Assembly: GCA_023053545.1 (NCBI GenBank)
Contig: JAKZAN010000074.1
Location: 1-64,000, forward strand
Source of the DNA: Lepidurus packardi
Lineage: Eukaryota; Arthropoda; Branchiopoda; Notostraca; Triopsidae
Reading direction: 5' to 3'
Length of the DNA: 64,000 nt
The notes beneath the pieces were generated by a model. That model saw nothing but the letters and a program-made list of their open reading frames with translations. It was not told the DNA's origin and searched no databases. The translations under genes were made by a program, and so were the position numbers. Below, piece by piece: positions 1 to 13,623 of this stretch (its first letter is position 1; each line of letters starts with the position of its first letter).

Positions 1-3000
1 AACTGACTTAATTCATAATTACTGACTTAATTCATGAATTACTGACTTAATTCATGAATGAAAGACTTAATTAATGAATTACTGACTTAATTAATGAATT
101 ACTGACTTAATGAATTCATGCATGAATTCATGAATTAATGATTTAATTAATTAATTACTGACTTAATTCATGAATTACTGACCTAATTCATGAATTACTG
201 ACTTAATTCATGAATTACTGACTTAATTCATGAATTACTGACTTAATGAATTCATGCATGAATTCATGAATTCAAGATTTAATTAATTAATTACTGACTT
301 AATTCATGAATTACTGACTTAATTCATGAATTACTGACTTAATTCTTGAATTACTGACTTAATTCATGAATTACTGACTTAATTCTTGAATTACTGACTT
401 AATTCATGAATTACTGAATTAATTCATGAATTACTGACTTAATTCCTGAAATAACTTACTAAATTCTATGAACTACTGACTTAATTCATGAATTAATGAC
501 TTAATTAATGAATTACTGACTTACTTCATGAATTACTGACTTACTTCATGAATTACTGACTTAATTCATGAATTACTGACTTAATTCATGAATTACTGAC
601 TTAATTCATAAATTACTGACTTAATTAAAAAACTACGGACTTAATTCATGAATTACTGACTTAATTTATGAATTAATTACTTAATTCATAAATTACTGAC
701 TTAATTAAATAACTACGGACTTAATTCATGAATTACTGACTTAATTAATGAATTACTGACTTAATTAATGAATTACTGACTTAATTCATGAATTAAATAC
801 TTAATTCATAAATTACTGACCTAATTAAATAACTACGGACTTAATTCATGAATTACTGACTTAATTCATGAATTACATACTTAATTAACTAATTACTGAC
901 TTAATTCATGAAATACTGACTAAATTCATTAAATACTGACCTAATTCATGAACTACTGACTTATTTCATGAATTACTCACTAAGTTCATGAATTACTCAC
1001 ATAATTCATGAATTACTCACTAAGTTCATGAATTACTGACTAAATTCATGAATTACTGACTTATTTCATGAATAACTGACTTAATTAATGAATTCCTGAC
1101 TTAATTAATGAATTAATGACTTAATTCATGAATTACTGACTTAATTCATGAATTACTGACTTAGTTCATGAATTACTGACTTAATTTATGAATTACTGAT
1201 TTAATTCATGAAATCTTAATTCATAAATTACTGACTTAATTAAAAAACTACGGACTTAATTCATGAATTACTGACTTAATTTATGAATTAATTACTTAAT
1301 TCATAAATTACTGACTTAATTAAATAACTACGGACTTAATTCATGAATTACTGACTTAATTAATGAATTACTGACTTAATTAATGAATTGCTGACTTAAT
1401 TAATGAATTACTGACTTAATTCATGAATTAATTACTTAATTCATAAATTACTGACCTAATTAAATAACTACGGACTTAATTCATGAATTACTGACTTAAT
1501 TCATGAATTACATACTTAATTAACTAATTACTGACTTAATTCATGAAATACTGACTAAATTCATTAAATACTGACCTAATTCATGAACTACTGACTTATT
1601 TCATGAATTACTCACTAAGTTCATGAATTACTCACATAATTCATGAATTACTCACTAAGTTCATGAATTACTGACTTAATTCATGAATTACTGACTTATT
1701 TCTTGAATAACTGACTTAATTAATGAATTCCTGACTTAATTCCTGAATTAATGACTTAATTCATGAATTACTGACTTAATTCATGAATTACTGACTTAGT
1801 TCATGAATTACTGACTTAATTTATGAATTACTGATTTAATTCATGAAATAATTACTTAATTCATAAATTACTGACTTAATTAAAAAACTACGGACTTAAT
1901 TCATGAATTACTGACTTAATTTATGAATTATTGCCTTCATTAATGAATAACCGACTTCATTAATGAATTCATGATTTAATGACTTAATTAATGAATTACT
2001 TACTTAATTCATGAATTACTGACTTAATGAATTCATGCATGAATTCATGAATTAATGATTTAATTAATTAATTACTGACTTAATTCATGAATTAAAGACT
2101 TAATTAATGAATTACTGACTTAATTCATGAATTACTGACTTAATTCATGAATTACTGACTTAATTATGAATTACTGACTTAATTCTTGAATTACTGACTT
2201 AATTCATGAATTACTGACTTAATTCTTGAATTACTGACTTCATTCATGAATTACTGACTTAATTCATGAATTACTGACTTAATTCATGAATTACTCACTA
2301 AGTTCATAAATTACTCACATAATTCATGAATTACTCACTAAGTTCATGAATTACTGACTTAATTCATGAATTACTGACTTATTTCTTGAATAACTGACTT
2401 AATTAATGAATTCCTGACTTAATTCCTGAATTAATGACTTAATTCATGAATTACTGACTTAATTCATGAATTACTGACTTAGTTCATGAATTACTGACTT
2501 AATTTATGAATTACTGATTTAATTCATGAAATAATTACTTAATTCATAAATTACTGACTTAATTAAAAAACTACGGACTTAATTCATGAATTACTGACTT
2601 AATTTATGAATTATTGCCTTCATTAATGAATAACCGACTTCATTAATGAATTCATGATTTAATGACTTAATTAATGAATTACTTACTTAATTCATGAATT
2701 ACTGACTTAATGAATTCATGCATGAATTCATGAATTAATGATTTAATTAATTAATTACTGACTTAATTCATGAATTAAAGACTTAATTAATGAATTACTG
2801 ACTTAATTCATGAATTACTGACTTAATTCATGAATTACTGACTTAATTATGAATTACTGACTTAATTCTTGAATTACTGACTTAATTCATGAATTACTGA
2901 CTTAATTCTTGAATTACTGACTTCATTCATGAATTACTGACTTAATTCATGAATTACTGACTTAATTCAAAAATTACTGACTTAATTTATAATTACTGAC

Positions 3001-6000
3001 CTTATTCATGAATTACTGACTTAATTCATGAATTACTGACTTAATTAACTAATTACTGACTTAATTCATGAATTACTGACTTAATTCATGAAATACTGAC
3101 TTAATTCATGAATTACTCACTTAATTCACGAAATACTGACTTATTTCATGAACTACTGACTTAACTCATGAATTACTGACTTAATTCATGAATTACTGAC
3201 TTAATTCATGAATTACTGACTTAATTCATGAATTACGTACTTAATTAACTAATTACTGACTTAATTCATGAAATACTGACTAAATTCATTAAATACTGAC
3301 TTAATTCATGAACTACTGACTTATTTCATGAATTACTGACTTATTTCATGAATAACTGACTTAATTAATGAATTACTGACTTAATTAATGAATTACTGAC
3401 TTAATTCATGAATTACTGACTTAATTCATGAATTACTGACTTAATTCCTGAATTAATTACTTAATTCATAAATTACTGACTTAATTAAATAACTACGGAC
3501 TTAATTCATGAATTACTGACTTAATTCATGAATTACTGACTTAATTCATGAATTAATTACTTAATTCATAAATTACTGACCTAATTAAATAACTACGGAC
3601 TTAATTCATGAATTACTGACTTAATTCATGAATTACATACTTAATTAACTAATTACTGACTTATTTCATGAATTACTCACTAAGTTCATGAATTACTCAC
3701 ATAATTCATGAATTACTCACTAAGTTCATGAATTACTGACTAAATTCATGAATTACTGACTTATTTCATGAATAACTGACTTAATTAATGAATTCCTGAC
3801 TTAATTCCTGAATTAATGACTTAATTCATGAATTACTGACTTAATTCATGAATTACTGACTTTGTTCATGAATTACTGACTTAATTTATGAATTACTGAT
3901 TTAATTCATGAAATCTTAATTCATAAATTACTGACTTAATTAAAAAACTACGGACTTAATTCATGAATTACTGACTTAATTTATGAATTAATTACTTAAT
4001 TCATAAATTACTGACTTAATTAAATAACTACGGACTTAATTCATGAATTACTGACTTAATTAATGAATTACTGACTTAATTAATGAATTACTGACTTAAT
4101 TCATGAATTAAATACTTAATTCATAAATTACTGACCTAATTAAATAACTACGGACTTAATTCATGAATTACTGACTTAATTCATGAATTACATACTTAAT
4201 TAACTAATTACTGACTTAATTCATGAAATACTGACTAAATTCATTAAATACTGACCTAATTCATGAACTACTGACTTATTTCATGAATTACTCACTAAGT
4301 TCATGAATTACTCACATAATTCATGAATTACTCACTAAGTTCATGAATTACTGACTAAATTCATGAATTACTGACTTATTTCATGAATAACTGACTTAAT
4401 TAATGAATTCCTGACTTAATTAACGAATTAATGACTTAATTCATGAATTACTGACTTAATTCATGAATTACTGACTTAGTTCATGAATTACTGACTTAAT
4501 TTATGAATTACTGATTTAATTCATGAAATCTTAATTCATAAATTACTGACTTAATTAAAAAACTACGGACTTAATTCATGAATTACTGACTTAATTTATG
4601 AATTAATTACTTAATTCATAAATTACTGACTTAATTAAATAACTACGGACTTAATTCATGAATTACTGACTTAATTAATGAATTACTGACTTAATTCATG
4701 AATTAATTACTTAATTCATAAATTACTGACCTAATTAAATAACTACGGACTTAATTCATGAATTACTGACTTAATTCATGAATTACATACTTAATTAACT
4801 AATTACTGACTTAATTCATGAAATACTGACTAAATTCATTAAATACTGACCTAATTCATGAACTACTGACTTATTTCATGAATTACTCACTAAGTTCATG
4901 AATTACTCACATAATTCATGAATTACTCACTAAGTTCATGAATTACTGACTTAATTCATGAATTACTGACTTATTTCTTGAATAACTGACTTAATTAATG
5001 AATTCCTGACTTAATTCCTGAATTAATGACTTAATTCATGAATTACTGACTTAATTCATGAATTACTGACTTAGTTCATGAATTACTGACTTAATTTATG
5101 AATTACTGATTTAATTCATGAAATAATTACTTAATTCATAAATTACTGACTTAATTAAAAAACTACGGACTTAATTCATGAATTACTGACTTAATTTATG
5201 AATTATTGCCTTCATTAATGAATAACCGACTTCATTAATGAATTCATGATTTAATGACTTAATTAATGAATTACTTACTTAATTCATGAATTACTGACTT
5301 AATGAATTCATGCATGAATTCATGAATTAATGATTTAATTAATTAATTACTGACTTAATTCATGAATTAAAGACTTAATTAATGAATTACTGACTTAATT
5401 CATGAATTACTGACTTAATTCATGAATTACTGACTTAATTATGAATTACTGACTTAATTCTTGAATTACTGACTTAATTCATGAATTACTGACTTAATTC
5501 TTGAATTACTGACTTAATTCATGAATTACTGAATTAATTCATGAATTACTGACTTAATTCATGAATTACTGACTTCATTCATGAATTACTGACTTAATTC
5601 ATGAACTACTGACTTAATTCCTGAATTAATGAGTTAATTCATGAATTACAGACTTAATTAATGAATTACTGGCTTAGTTCATGAATTACTGACTTAATTC
5701 ATGAATTACTGATTTAATTCATGAAATAATTACTTAATTCATAAATTACTGACTTAATTAAAAAACTACGGACTTAATTCATGAATTACTGACTTAATTC
5801 ATGAATTACTGACTTAATTCATGAATTACTGACTTAATTTATGAATTATTGCCTTCATTAATGAATAACCGACTTCATTAATGAATTCATGAATTAATGA
5901 CTTAATCAATGAATTACTTACTTAATTCATGAATTACTGACTTAATGAATTCATGCATGAATTCATGAATTAATGATTTAATTAATTAATTACTGACTTA

Positions 6001-9000
6001 ATTCATGAAATACTGACTTAATTCATGAATTAAAGACTTAATTAATGAATTACTGACTTAATTCATGAATTACTGACTTAATTCATGAAATGCTGACTTA
6101 ATTCACGAAATACTGACTTAATTCATGAACTACTGACTTAATTCATGAATTACTGACTTAATTAATGAATTACTGACTTAATTTATAAATTAATGACTTA
6201 ATTCATGAATTACTGATTTAATTCATGAATTACTGACTTAATTCATGAATTACTGACTTAATTCATGAATTACTGAATTAATTCATGAATTAATGACTTA
6301 ATTCATGAATTACTGACTTAATTCATGAATTACTGACTTAGTTCATGAATTACTGACTTAATTATGAATTACTGATTTAATTCATGAAATAATTACTTAA
6401 TTCATAAATTACTGACTTAACTAAAAAACTACGGACTTAATTCATGAATTACTGACTTAATTCATGAATTACTTACTTAATTCATGAATTACTGACTTAA
6501 TGAATTCATGCATGAATTCATGAATTAATGATTTAATTAATTAATTACTGACTTAATTCATGAAATACTGACTTAATTCATGAATTAAAGACTTAATTAA
6601 TTAATTACTGACTTAATTCATGAATTACTGACTTAATTCATGAATTACTGACTTAATTATGAATAACTGACTTAATTAATGAATTCCTGACTTAATTCCT
6701 GAATTAATGACTTAATTCATGAATTACTGACTTAATTCATGAATTACTGACTTAATTCATGAATTACTGACTTAATTATGAATTACTGACTTAATTCTTG
6801 AATTACTGACTTAATTCATGAATTACTGACTTAATTCTTGAATTACTGACTTAATTCATGAATTACTGAATTAATTCATGAATTACTGACTTAATTCCTG
6901 AAATAATTACTAAATTTTATGAATTACTGACTTAATTCATGAATTAATTACTTAATTAATGAATTACTGACTTAATTCATGAATTACTGACTTAATTCAT
7001 GAAATGCTGACTTAATTCACGAAATACTGACTTAATTCATGAACTACTGACTTAATTCATGAATTACTGACTTAATTAATGAATTACTGAATTAATTCAT
7101 GAATTAATGACTTAATTCCTGAAATAATTACTAAATTTTATGAACTACTGACTTAATTCATGAATTAATGACTTAATTAATGAATTACTGACTTAATTCA
7201 TGAATTACTGACTTCATTCATGAATTACTGACTTAATTAACTAATTACTGACTTAATTCATGAATTACTGACTTAATTCATGAAATACTGACTTAATTCA
7301 TAAATTACTCACTTAATTCACGAAATACTGACTTATTTCATGAACTACTGACTTAACTCATGAATTACTGACTTAATTCATGAATTACTGACTTAATTCA
7401 TGAATTACGTACTTAATTAACTAATTACTGACTTAATTCATGAAATACTGACTAAATTCATTAAATACTGACTTAATTCATGAACTACTGACTTATTTCA
7501 TGAATTACTGACTTATTTCATGAATAACTGACTTAATTAATGAATTACTGACTTAATTAATGAATTACTGACTTAATTCATGAATTAATGACTTAATTCA
7601 TGATTTAATTACTTAATTCATGAATTACTGACTTAATTCATGAATTACTGACTTAATTCATGAATTACTGACTTAATTCATGAATTAATTACTTAATTCA
7701 TAAATTACTGACTTAATTAAATAACTACGGACTTAATTCATGAATTACTGACTTAATTCATTAATTAATTACTTAATTCATAAATTACTGACCTAATTAA
7801 ATAACTACGGACTTAATTCATGTATTACTGACTTAATTCATGAATTACATACTTAATTAACTAATTACTGACTTAATTCATGAAATACTGACTAAATTCA
7901 TTAAATACTGACCTAATTCATGAACTACTGACTTATTTCATGAATTACTCACTTAGTTCATGAATTACTGACTTAATTATGAATTACTGATTTAATTCAT
8001 GAAATAATTACTTAATTCATAAATTACTGACTTAACTAAAAAACTACGGACTTAATTCATGAATTACTGACTTAACTCATGAATTACTGACTTAATTTAT
8101 GAATTATTGCCTTCATAAATGAATAACCGACTTCATTATAATGAATTCATGAATTAATGACTTAATTAATGAATTACTTACTTAATTCATGAATTACTGA
8201 CTTAATGAATTCATGCATGAATTCATGAATTAATGATTTAATTAATTAATTTCTGACTTAATTCATGAAGTACTGACTTAATTCATGAATTAAAGACTTA
8301 ATTAATTAATTACTGACTTAATTCATGAATTACTGACTTAATTCATGAATTACTGACTTAATTATGAATAACTGACTTAATTAATGAATTCCTGACTTAA
8401 TTCATGAATTAATGACTTAATTCATCAATTACTGACTTAATTCATGAATTACTGACTTAATTCATGAATTACTGACTTAATTATGAATTACTGACTTAAT
8501 TCTTGAATTACTGACTTAATTCATGAATTACTGACTTAATTCTTGAATTACTGACTTAATTCATGAATTACTGAATTAATTCATGAATTACTGACTTAAT
8601 TCCTGAAATAATTACTAAATTTTATGAACTACTGACTTAATTCATGAATTAATTACTTAATTAATGAATTACTGACTTAATTCATGAATTACTGACTTAA
8701 TTCATGAAATGCTGACTTAATTCACGAAATACTGACTTAATTCATGAACTACTGACTTAATTCATGAATTACTGACTTAATTAATGAATTACTGACTTAA
8801 TTCATAAATTAATGACTTAATTCATGAATTATTGATTTAATTCATGAATTACTGACTTAATTCATGAATTACTGACTTAATTAATGAATTACTGACTTAA
8901 TTCATAAATTAATGACTTAAATTCATGAATTACTGATTTAATTCATGAATTACTGACTTAATTCATGAATTACTGACTTAATTCATGAATTACTGAATTA

Positions 9001-12000
9001 ATTAATGAATTAATGACTTAATTCCTGAAATAATTACTAAATTTTATGAACTACTGACTTAATTCATGAATTAATGACTTAATTAATGAATTACTGACTT
9101 AATTCATGAATTACTGACTTCATTCATGAATTACTGACTTAATTCATGAACTACTGACTTAATTCATGAATTACTGACTTAATTCATGAATTACTGACTT
9201 AATTCAAAAATTACTGACTTAATTTATAATTACTGACCTTATTCATGAATTACTGACTTAATTCATGAATTACTTACTTAATTCATGAATTACTGACTTA
9301 ATGAATTCATGCATGAATTCATGAATTAATGATTTAATTAATTAATTACTGACTTAATTCATGAAATACTGACTTAATTCATGAATTAAAGACATAATTA
9401 ATTAATTACTGACTTAATTCATGAATTACTGACTTAATTCATGAATTACTGACTTAATTATGAATAACTGACTTAATTAATGAATTCCTGACTTAATTCC
9501 TGAATTAATGACTTAATTCATGAATTACTGACTTAATTCATGAATTACTGACTTAATTCATGAATTACTGACTTAATTATGAATTACTGACTTAATTCTT
9601 GAATTACTGACTTAATTCATGAATTACTGACTTAATTCTTGAATTACTGACTTAATTCATGAATTACTGAATTAATTCATGAACTACTGACTTAATTCCT
9701 GAAATAATTACTAAATTTTATGAATTACTGACTTAATTCATGAATTAATTACTTAATTAATGAATTACTGACTTAATTCATGAATTACTGACTTAATTCA
9801 TGAAATGCTGACTTAATTCACGAAATACTGACTTAATTCATGAACTACTGACTTAATTCATGAATTACTGACTTAATTAATGAATTACTGAATTAATTCA
9901 TGAATTAATGACTTAATTCCTGAAATAATTACTAAATTTTATGAACTACTGACTTAATTCATGAATTAATGACTTAATTAATGAATTACTGACTTAATTC
10001 ATGAATTACTGACTTCATTCATGAATTACTGACTTAATTCATGAAATACTGACTTAATTCATGAATTACTGACTTAATTCATGAATTACTGACTTAATTC
10101 AAAAATTAGTGACTTAATTCATAATTACTGACCTTATTCATGAATTACTGACTTAATTCATGAATTACTGACTTAATTAACTAATTACTGACTTAATTCA
10201 TGAATTACTGACTTAATTCATGAAATACTGACTTAATTCATGAATTACTCACTTAATTCACGAAATACTGACTTATTTCATGAACTACTGACTTAACTCA
10301 TGAATTACTGACTTAATTCATGAATTACTGACTTAATTCATGAATAACGTACTTAATTAACTAATTACTGACTTAATTCATGAAATACTGACTAAATTCA
10401 TTAAATACTGACTTAATTCATGAACTACTGACTTATTTCATGAATTACTGACTTATTTCATGAATAACTGACTTAATTAATGAATTACTGACTTAATTAA
10501 TGAATTACTGACTTAATTCATGAATTAATGACTTAATTCATGATTTAATTACTTAATTCATGAATTACTGACTTAATTCATGAATTACTGACTTAATTCA
10601 TGAATTACTGACTTAATTCATGAATTACTGACTTAATTCATGAATTAATTACTTAATTCATAAATTACTGACTTAATTAAATAACTACGGACTTAATTCA
10701 TGAATTACTGACTTAATTCATGAATTACTGACTTAATTTATGAATTATTGCCTTCATAAATGAATAACCGACTTCATTATAATGAATTCATGAATTAATG
10801 ACTTAATTAATGAATTACTTACTTAATTCATGAATTACTGACTTAATGAATTCATGCATGAATTCATGAATTAATGATTTAATTAATTAATTTCTGACTT
10901 AATTCATGAAGTACTGACTTAATTCATGAATTAAAGACTTAATTAATTAATTACTGACTTAATTCATGAATTACTGACTTAATTCATGAATTACTGACTT
11001 AATTATGAATAACTGACTTAATTAATGAATTCCTGACTTAATTCATGAATTAATGACTTAATTCATCAATTACTGACTTAATTCATGAATTACTGACTTA
11101 ATTCATGAATTACTGACTTAATTATGAATTACTGACTTAATTCTTGAATTACTGACTTAATTCATGAATTACTGACTTAATTCTTGAATTACTGACTTAA
11201 TTCATGAATTACTGAATTAATTCATGAATTACTGACTTAATTCCTGAAATAATTACTAAATTTTATGAACTACTGACTTAATTCATGAATTAATTACTTA
11301 ATTAATGAATTACTGACTTAATTCATGAATTACTGACTTAATTCATGAAATGCTGACTTAATTCACGAAATACTGACTTAATTCATGAACTACTGACTTA
11401 ATTCATGAATTACTGACTTAATTAATGAATTACTGACTTAATTCATAAATTAATGACTTAATTCATGAATTACTGATTTAATTCATGAATTACTGACTTA
11501 ATTCATGAATTACTGACTTAATTAATGAATTACTGACTTAATTCATAAATTAATGACTTAATTCATGAATTACTGATTTAATTCATGAATTACTGACTTA
11601 ATTCATGAATTACTGACTTAATTCATGAATTACTGAATTAATTAATGAATTAATGACTTAATTCCTGAAATAATTACTAAATTTTATGAACTACTGACTT
11701 AATTCATGAATTAATGACTTAATTAATGAATTACTGACTTAATTCATGAATTACTGACTTCATTCATGAATTACTGACTTAATTCATGAACTACTGACTT
11801 AATTCATGAATTACTGACTTAATTCATGAATTACTGACTTAATTCAAAAATTACTGACTTAATTTATAATTACTGACCTTATTCATGAATTACTGACTTA
11901 ATTCATGAATTACTGACTTAATTAACTAATTACTGACTTAATTCATGAATTACTGACTTAATTCATGAAATACTGACTTAATTCATGAATTACTCACTTA

Positions 12001-12268
12001 ATTCACGAAATACTGACTTATTTCATGAACTACTGACTTAACTCATGAATTACTGACTTAATTCATGAATTACTGACTTAATTCATGAATTACTGACTTA
12101 ATTCATGAATTACGTACTTAATTAACTAATTACTGACTTAATTCATGAAATACTGACTAAATTCATTAAATACTGACTTAATTCATGAACTACTGACTTA
12201 TTTCATGAATTACTGACTTATTTCATGAATAACTGACTTAATTAATGAATTACTGACTTAATTAATGA
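1..12268. repeat. 20-bp AT-rich satellite array, segment 1
   Basis: Uninterrupted tandem array of a 20-bp monomer with consensus ACTGACTTAATTCATGAATT. Each monomer is a 14-bp perfect palindrome (TAATTCATGAATTA) plus the 6-bp linker CTGACT. Many variants recur in fixed order: AACTACGGAC, CTCACTAAGTTC, TTGCCTTCATTAATG, and AATTCCTGAAATAATTAC. This shows that higher-order repeats are layered over the 20-bp period. Examples are about 615-bp units near 0.6, 1.2, 3.9 and 4.5 kb, a 2,700-bp offset copy (about 960-1,380 against 3,660-4,080), and about 2,640-bp units starting near 8.2 and 10.85 kb. Stop codons occur throughout, so no coding capacity is expected. I see no host gene, RNA gene or other element in it. 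The first base is already inside the array, so the true edge is outside the window. Confidence 0.97.
12264..12268. repeat. Target-site duplication, left copy (AATGA), BEL/Pao
   Basis: AATGA directly abuts the TG end of the left LTR and is repeated at 18,230-18,234 directly after the CA end of the right LTR. A 5-bp duplication is usual for BEL/Pao integration. Removing the element and one copy restores an ordinary satellite monomer (TTAATTAATGAATTACTGAC), like the uninterrupted monomer around 10,499. Confidence 0.92.
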
Positions 12269-12572
12269 TGACGTGAATTTCTTATAAAATATGGAAATAA
12301 AATGAGGCCTGCGTTGTGTGTTGAGGTTTGGGGCAAGGGCCTTGTCCAACTTGATACAATCACTAGAAATAGAGGTCTTGTAAAATCGTCAGAATTTATT
12401 AAAAGGAAACGTAGCTACAAAACTATAGTCACATGGGAAAACGAGAGGCGAGAACAGGAAAAAAAACGGCAGGGCTACCAACCCCTTGCACCCTTGGTCC
12501 AGAAAGATGCAAGAGGGTACAAAATGGGGCGGGAAAAGCAAATGTTTCAAGAAAGCAGTCAAATTCACAACA
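12269..12572 (-). repeat. BEL/Pao 3' LTR (left in the window)
   Basis: This 304-bp LTR runs TGACGTGAATTT to AAATTCACAACA, giving an imperfect terminal inverted repeat with TG...CA ends. It is identical by eye to the copy at 17,926-18,229. On the minus strand it holds an AATAAA-type poly(A) signal (plus-strand TTTATT at 12,395-12,400) and a TATA-like stretch near its far end. Short frames reading through it on the plus strand are not coding. Confidence 0.95.
12395..12400 (-). promoter_or_regulatory. Putative AATAAA poly(A) signal in the 3' LTR
   Basis: On the minus strand the LTR reads AATAAA here; the same signal lies at 18,052-18,057 in the 5' LTR. Its place inside the LTR is appropriate for retrotransposon transcript 3'-end formation. 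Use of the signal is inferred. Confidence 0.5.
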
Positions 12573-12584
12573 TCCTCCCGCCGG
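12573..12584 (-). other. Polypurine tract of the BEL/Pao element
   Basis: Immediately internal to the 3' LTR the minus strand is purine-rich, reading CCGGCGGGAGGA up to the LTR boundary. This is the position and composition expected for the plus-strand primer of reverse transcription. The tract is short and interrupted by pyrimidines, so its exact 5' limit is uncertain. Confidence 0.65.
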
Positions 12585-12597
12585 CCAGAGATGCAGA

Positions 12598-13623
12598 TTA
12601 CTGTTCTTCAGAAACAATCTGCTGGATCCGCAAATTAGCTCTCTTGGCAGCTTGGCGTGAGGATCTTGCTCGAAGTGGTAGGGAGTCCTCAGTGACAGGG
12701 TTGGATTTACAATCTAAGGTGATTTCCATGGGGTACAAACGGGATAAAGGGCGATTCGTAGTACCGTTTGCAGTACGAAGCATGGCGGAACGGACAACTC
12801 CATCCAAACCCATACAGAGTTTAGTAACACGGCCGACTTTCCAGAATAACCTTTTTCCTTCGTCATGAATAAAGACAAGATCCCCTTCTTTAATCTCTAT
12901 CGGTTTTCCGGATAAAAAATTGCAATGAGCAGACCGGAGAGCCGTTAGGTATTCTCGGGACCAACGATGCCAGAAATTTTGCAGGAGGGATTGTTGACAA
13001 TGAAGGGCCTTTGAGAGGTCGCTCAGTTCTGATTTTTCGAAGGAAGACAAATCACAATGTAAAATAGGAAGTACTCTTCCATGTAAAAAATGAGAAGGGG
13101 TTAAAGGTTGATCGTCTTGAATATCATTAGAATTCTGGGTAAGAGGCCGATTATTTAATTGAGCTTCTATAGCTGTCAGCAAGGTGACTAAGTCCTGGAC
13201 TTTGATGCGCGCTCTTCCTAAGGTTCTTTTCAGCAGGGACTTTGTCAATCCGACGAGTCGCTCCCAAAAGCCTCCGTACCAAGGAGCACGTTTAGGGATA
13301 TGTCTCCAGGTGATCTTCTTTTGGGAGAGATATGAGGTAACGACTTGGGATGCCTGCAAATTCTTAAGAACGTTGGATGCGGCTTCAAGGTTCGTAGCAT
13401 TATCAGAAAGAAGTTCAAGGGGACAGCCTCTTCTGTTAATAAATCTCTGAAGAGCGTGAAGAAAGGCGACAGCACTCAGGTCGTTAACGAGTTCCAAATG
13501 AATTGCACGGATTTTAGCACATGTAAATAGACAGACATAAAATTTTACATCAACAGTCTCAGGAGACTTTACGGCAAAAATGGGACCCAAAAAGTCCAGT
13601 CCGGTGACTTCAAATGGAACCCA
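12598..13623 (-). pseudogene. BEL/Pao integrase catalytic core and C-terminus, displaced frame
   Basis: This open frame continues the gag-pol polyprotein after a one-base frame break. The frame itself stays open up to 13,704, but protein of BEL/Pao type begins near 13,623. Numbering from 13,704, the integrase core shows D37 (in TGLDF), D101 (in LLSDNATN) and E148 (in GGFWERL), the D,D,E triad. Residues about 230-330 form a DUF5641-like C-terminal domain with GDLVFIHD and a closing RPLSRLYPME motif. The frame stops 25 bp from the 3' LTR, a normal end for a BEL/Pao polyprotein. Without the N-terminal zinc domain, which lies in the other frame, it would not make a full integrase. No typical -1 slippery heptamer is seen at the junction, so a lesion or base-call error is likelier than programmed shifting. 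Confidence 0.88.

Noticed and set aside
1-12268. CRISPR array (short palindromic repeats at regular spacing)
   Set aside because: The 20-bp units abut with only a constant 6-bp linker, there are no unique spacers and no cas genes, and the window is eukaryotic by its retroelements.
12302-12868. 188-codon open frame on the plus strand
   Set aside because: It reads through the BEL/Pao 3' LTR and antisense to the integrase; the same first 90 residues appear in the other LTR. No domain is recognisable.
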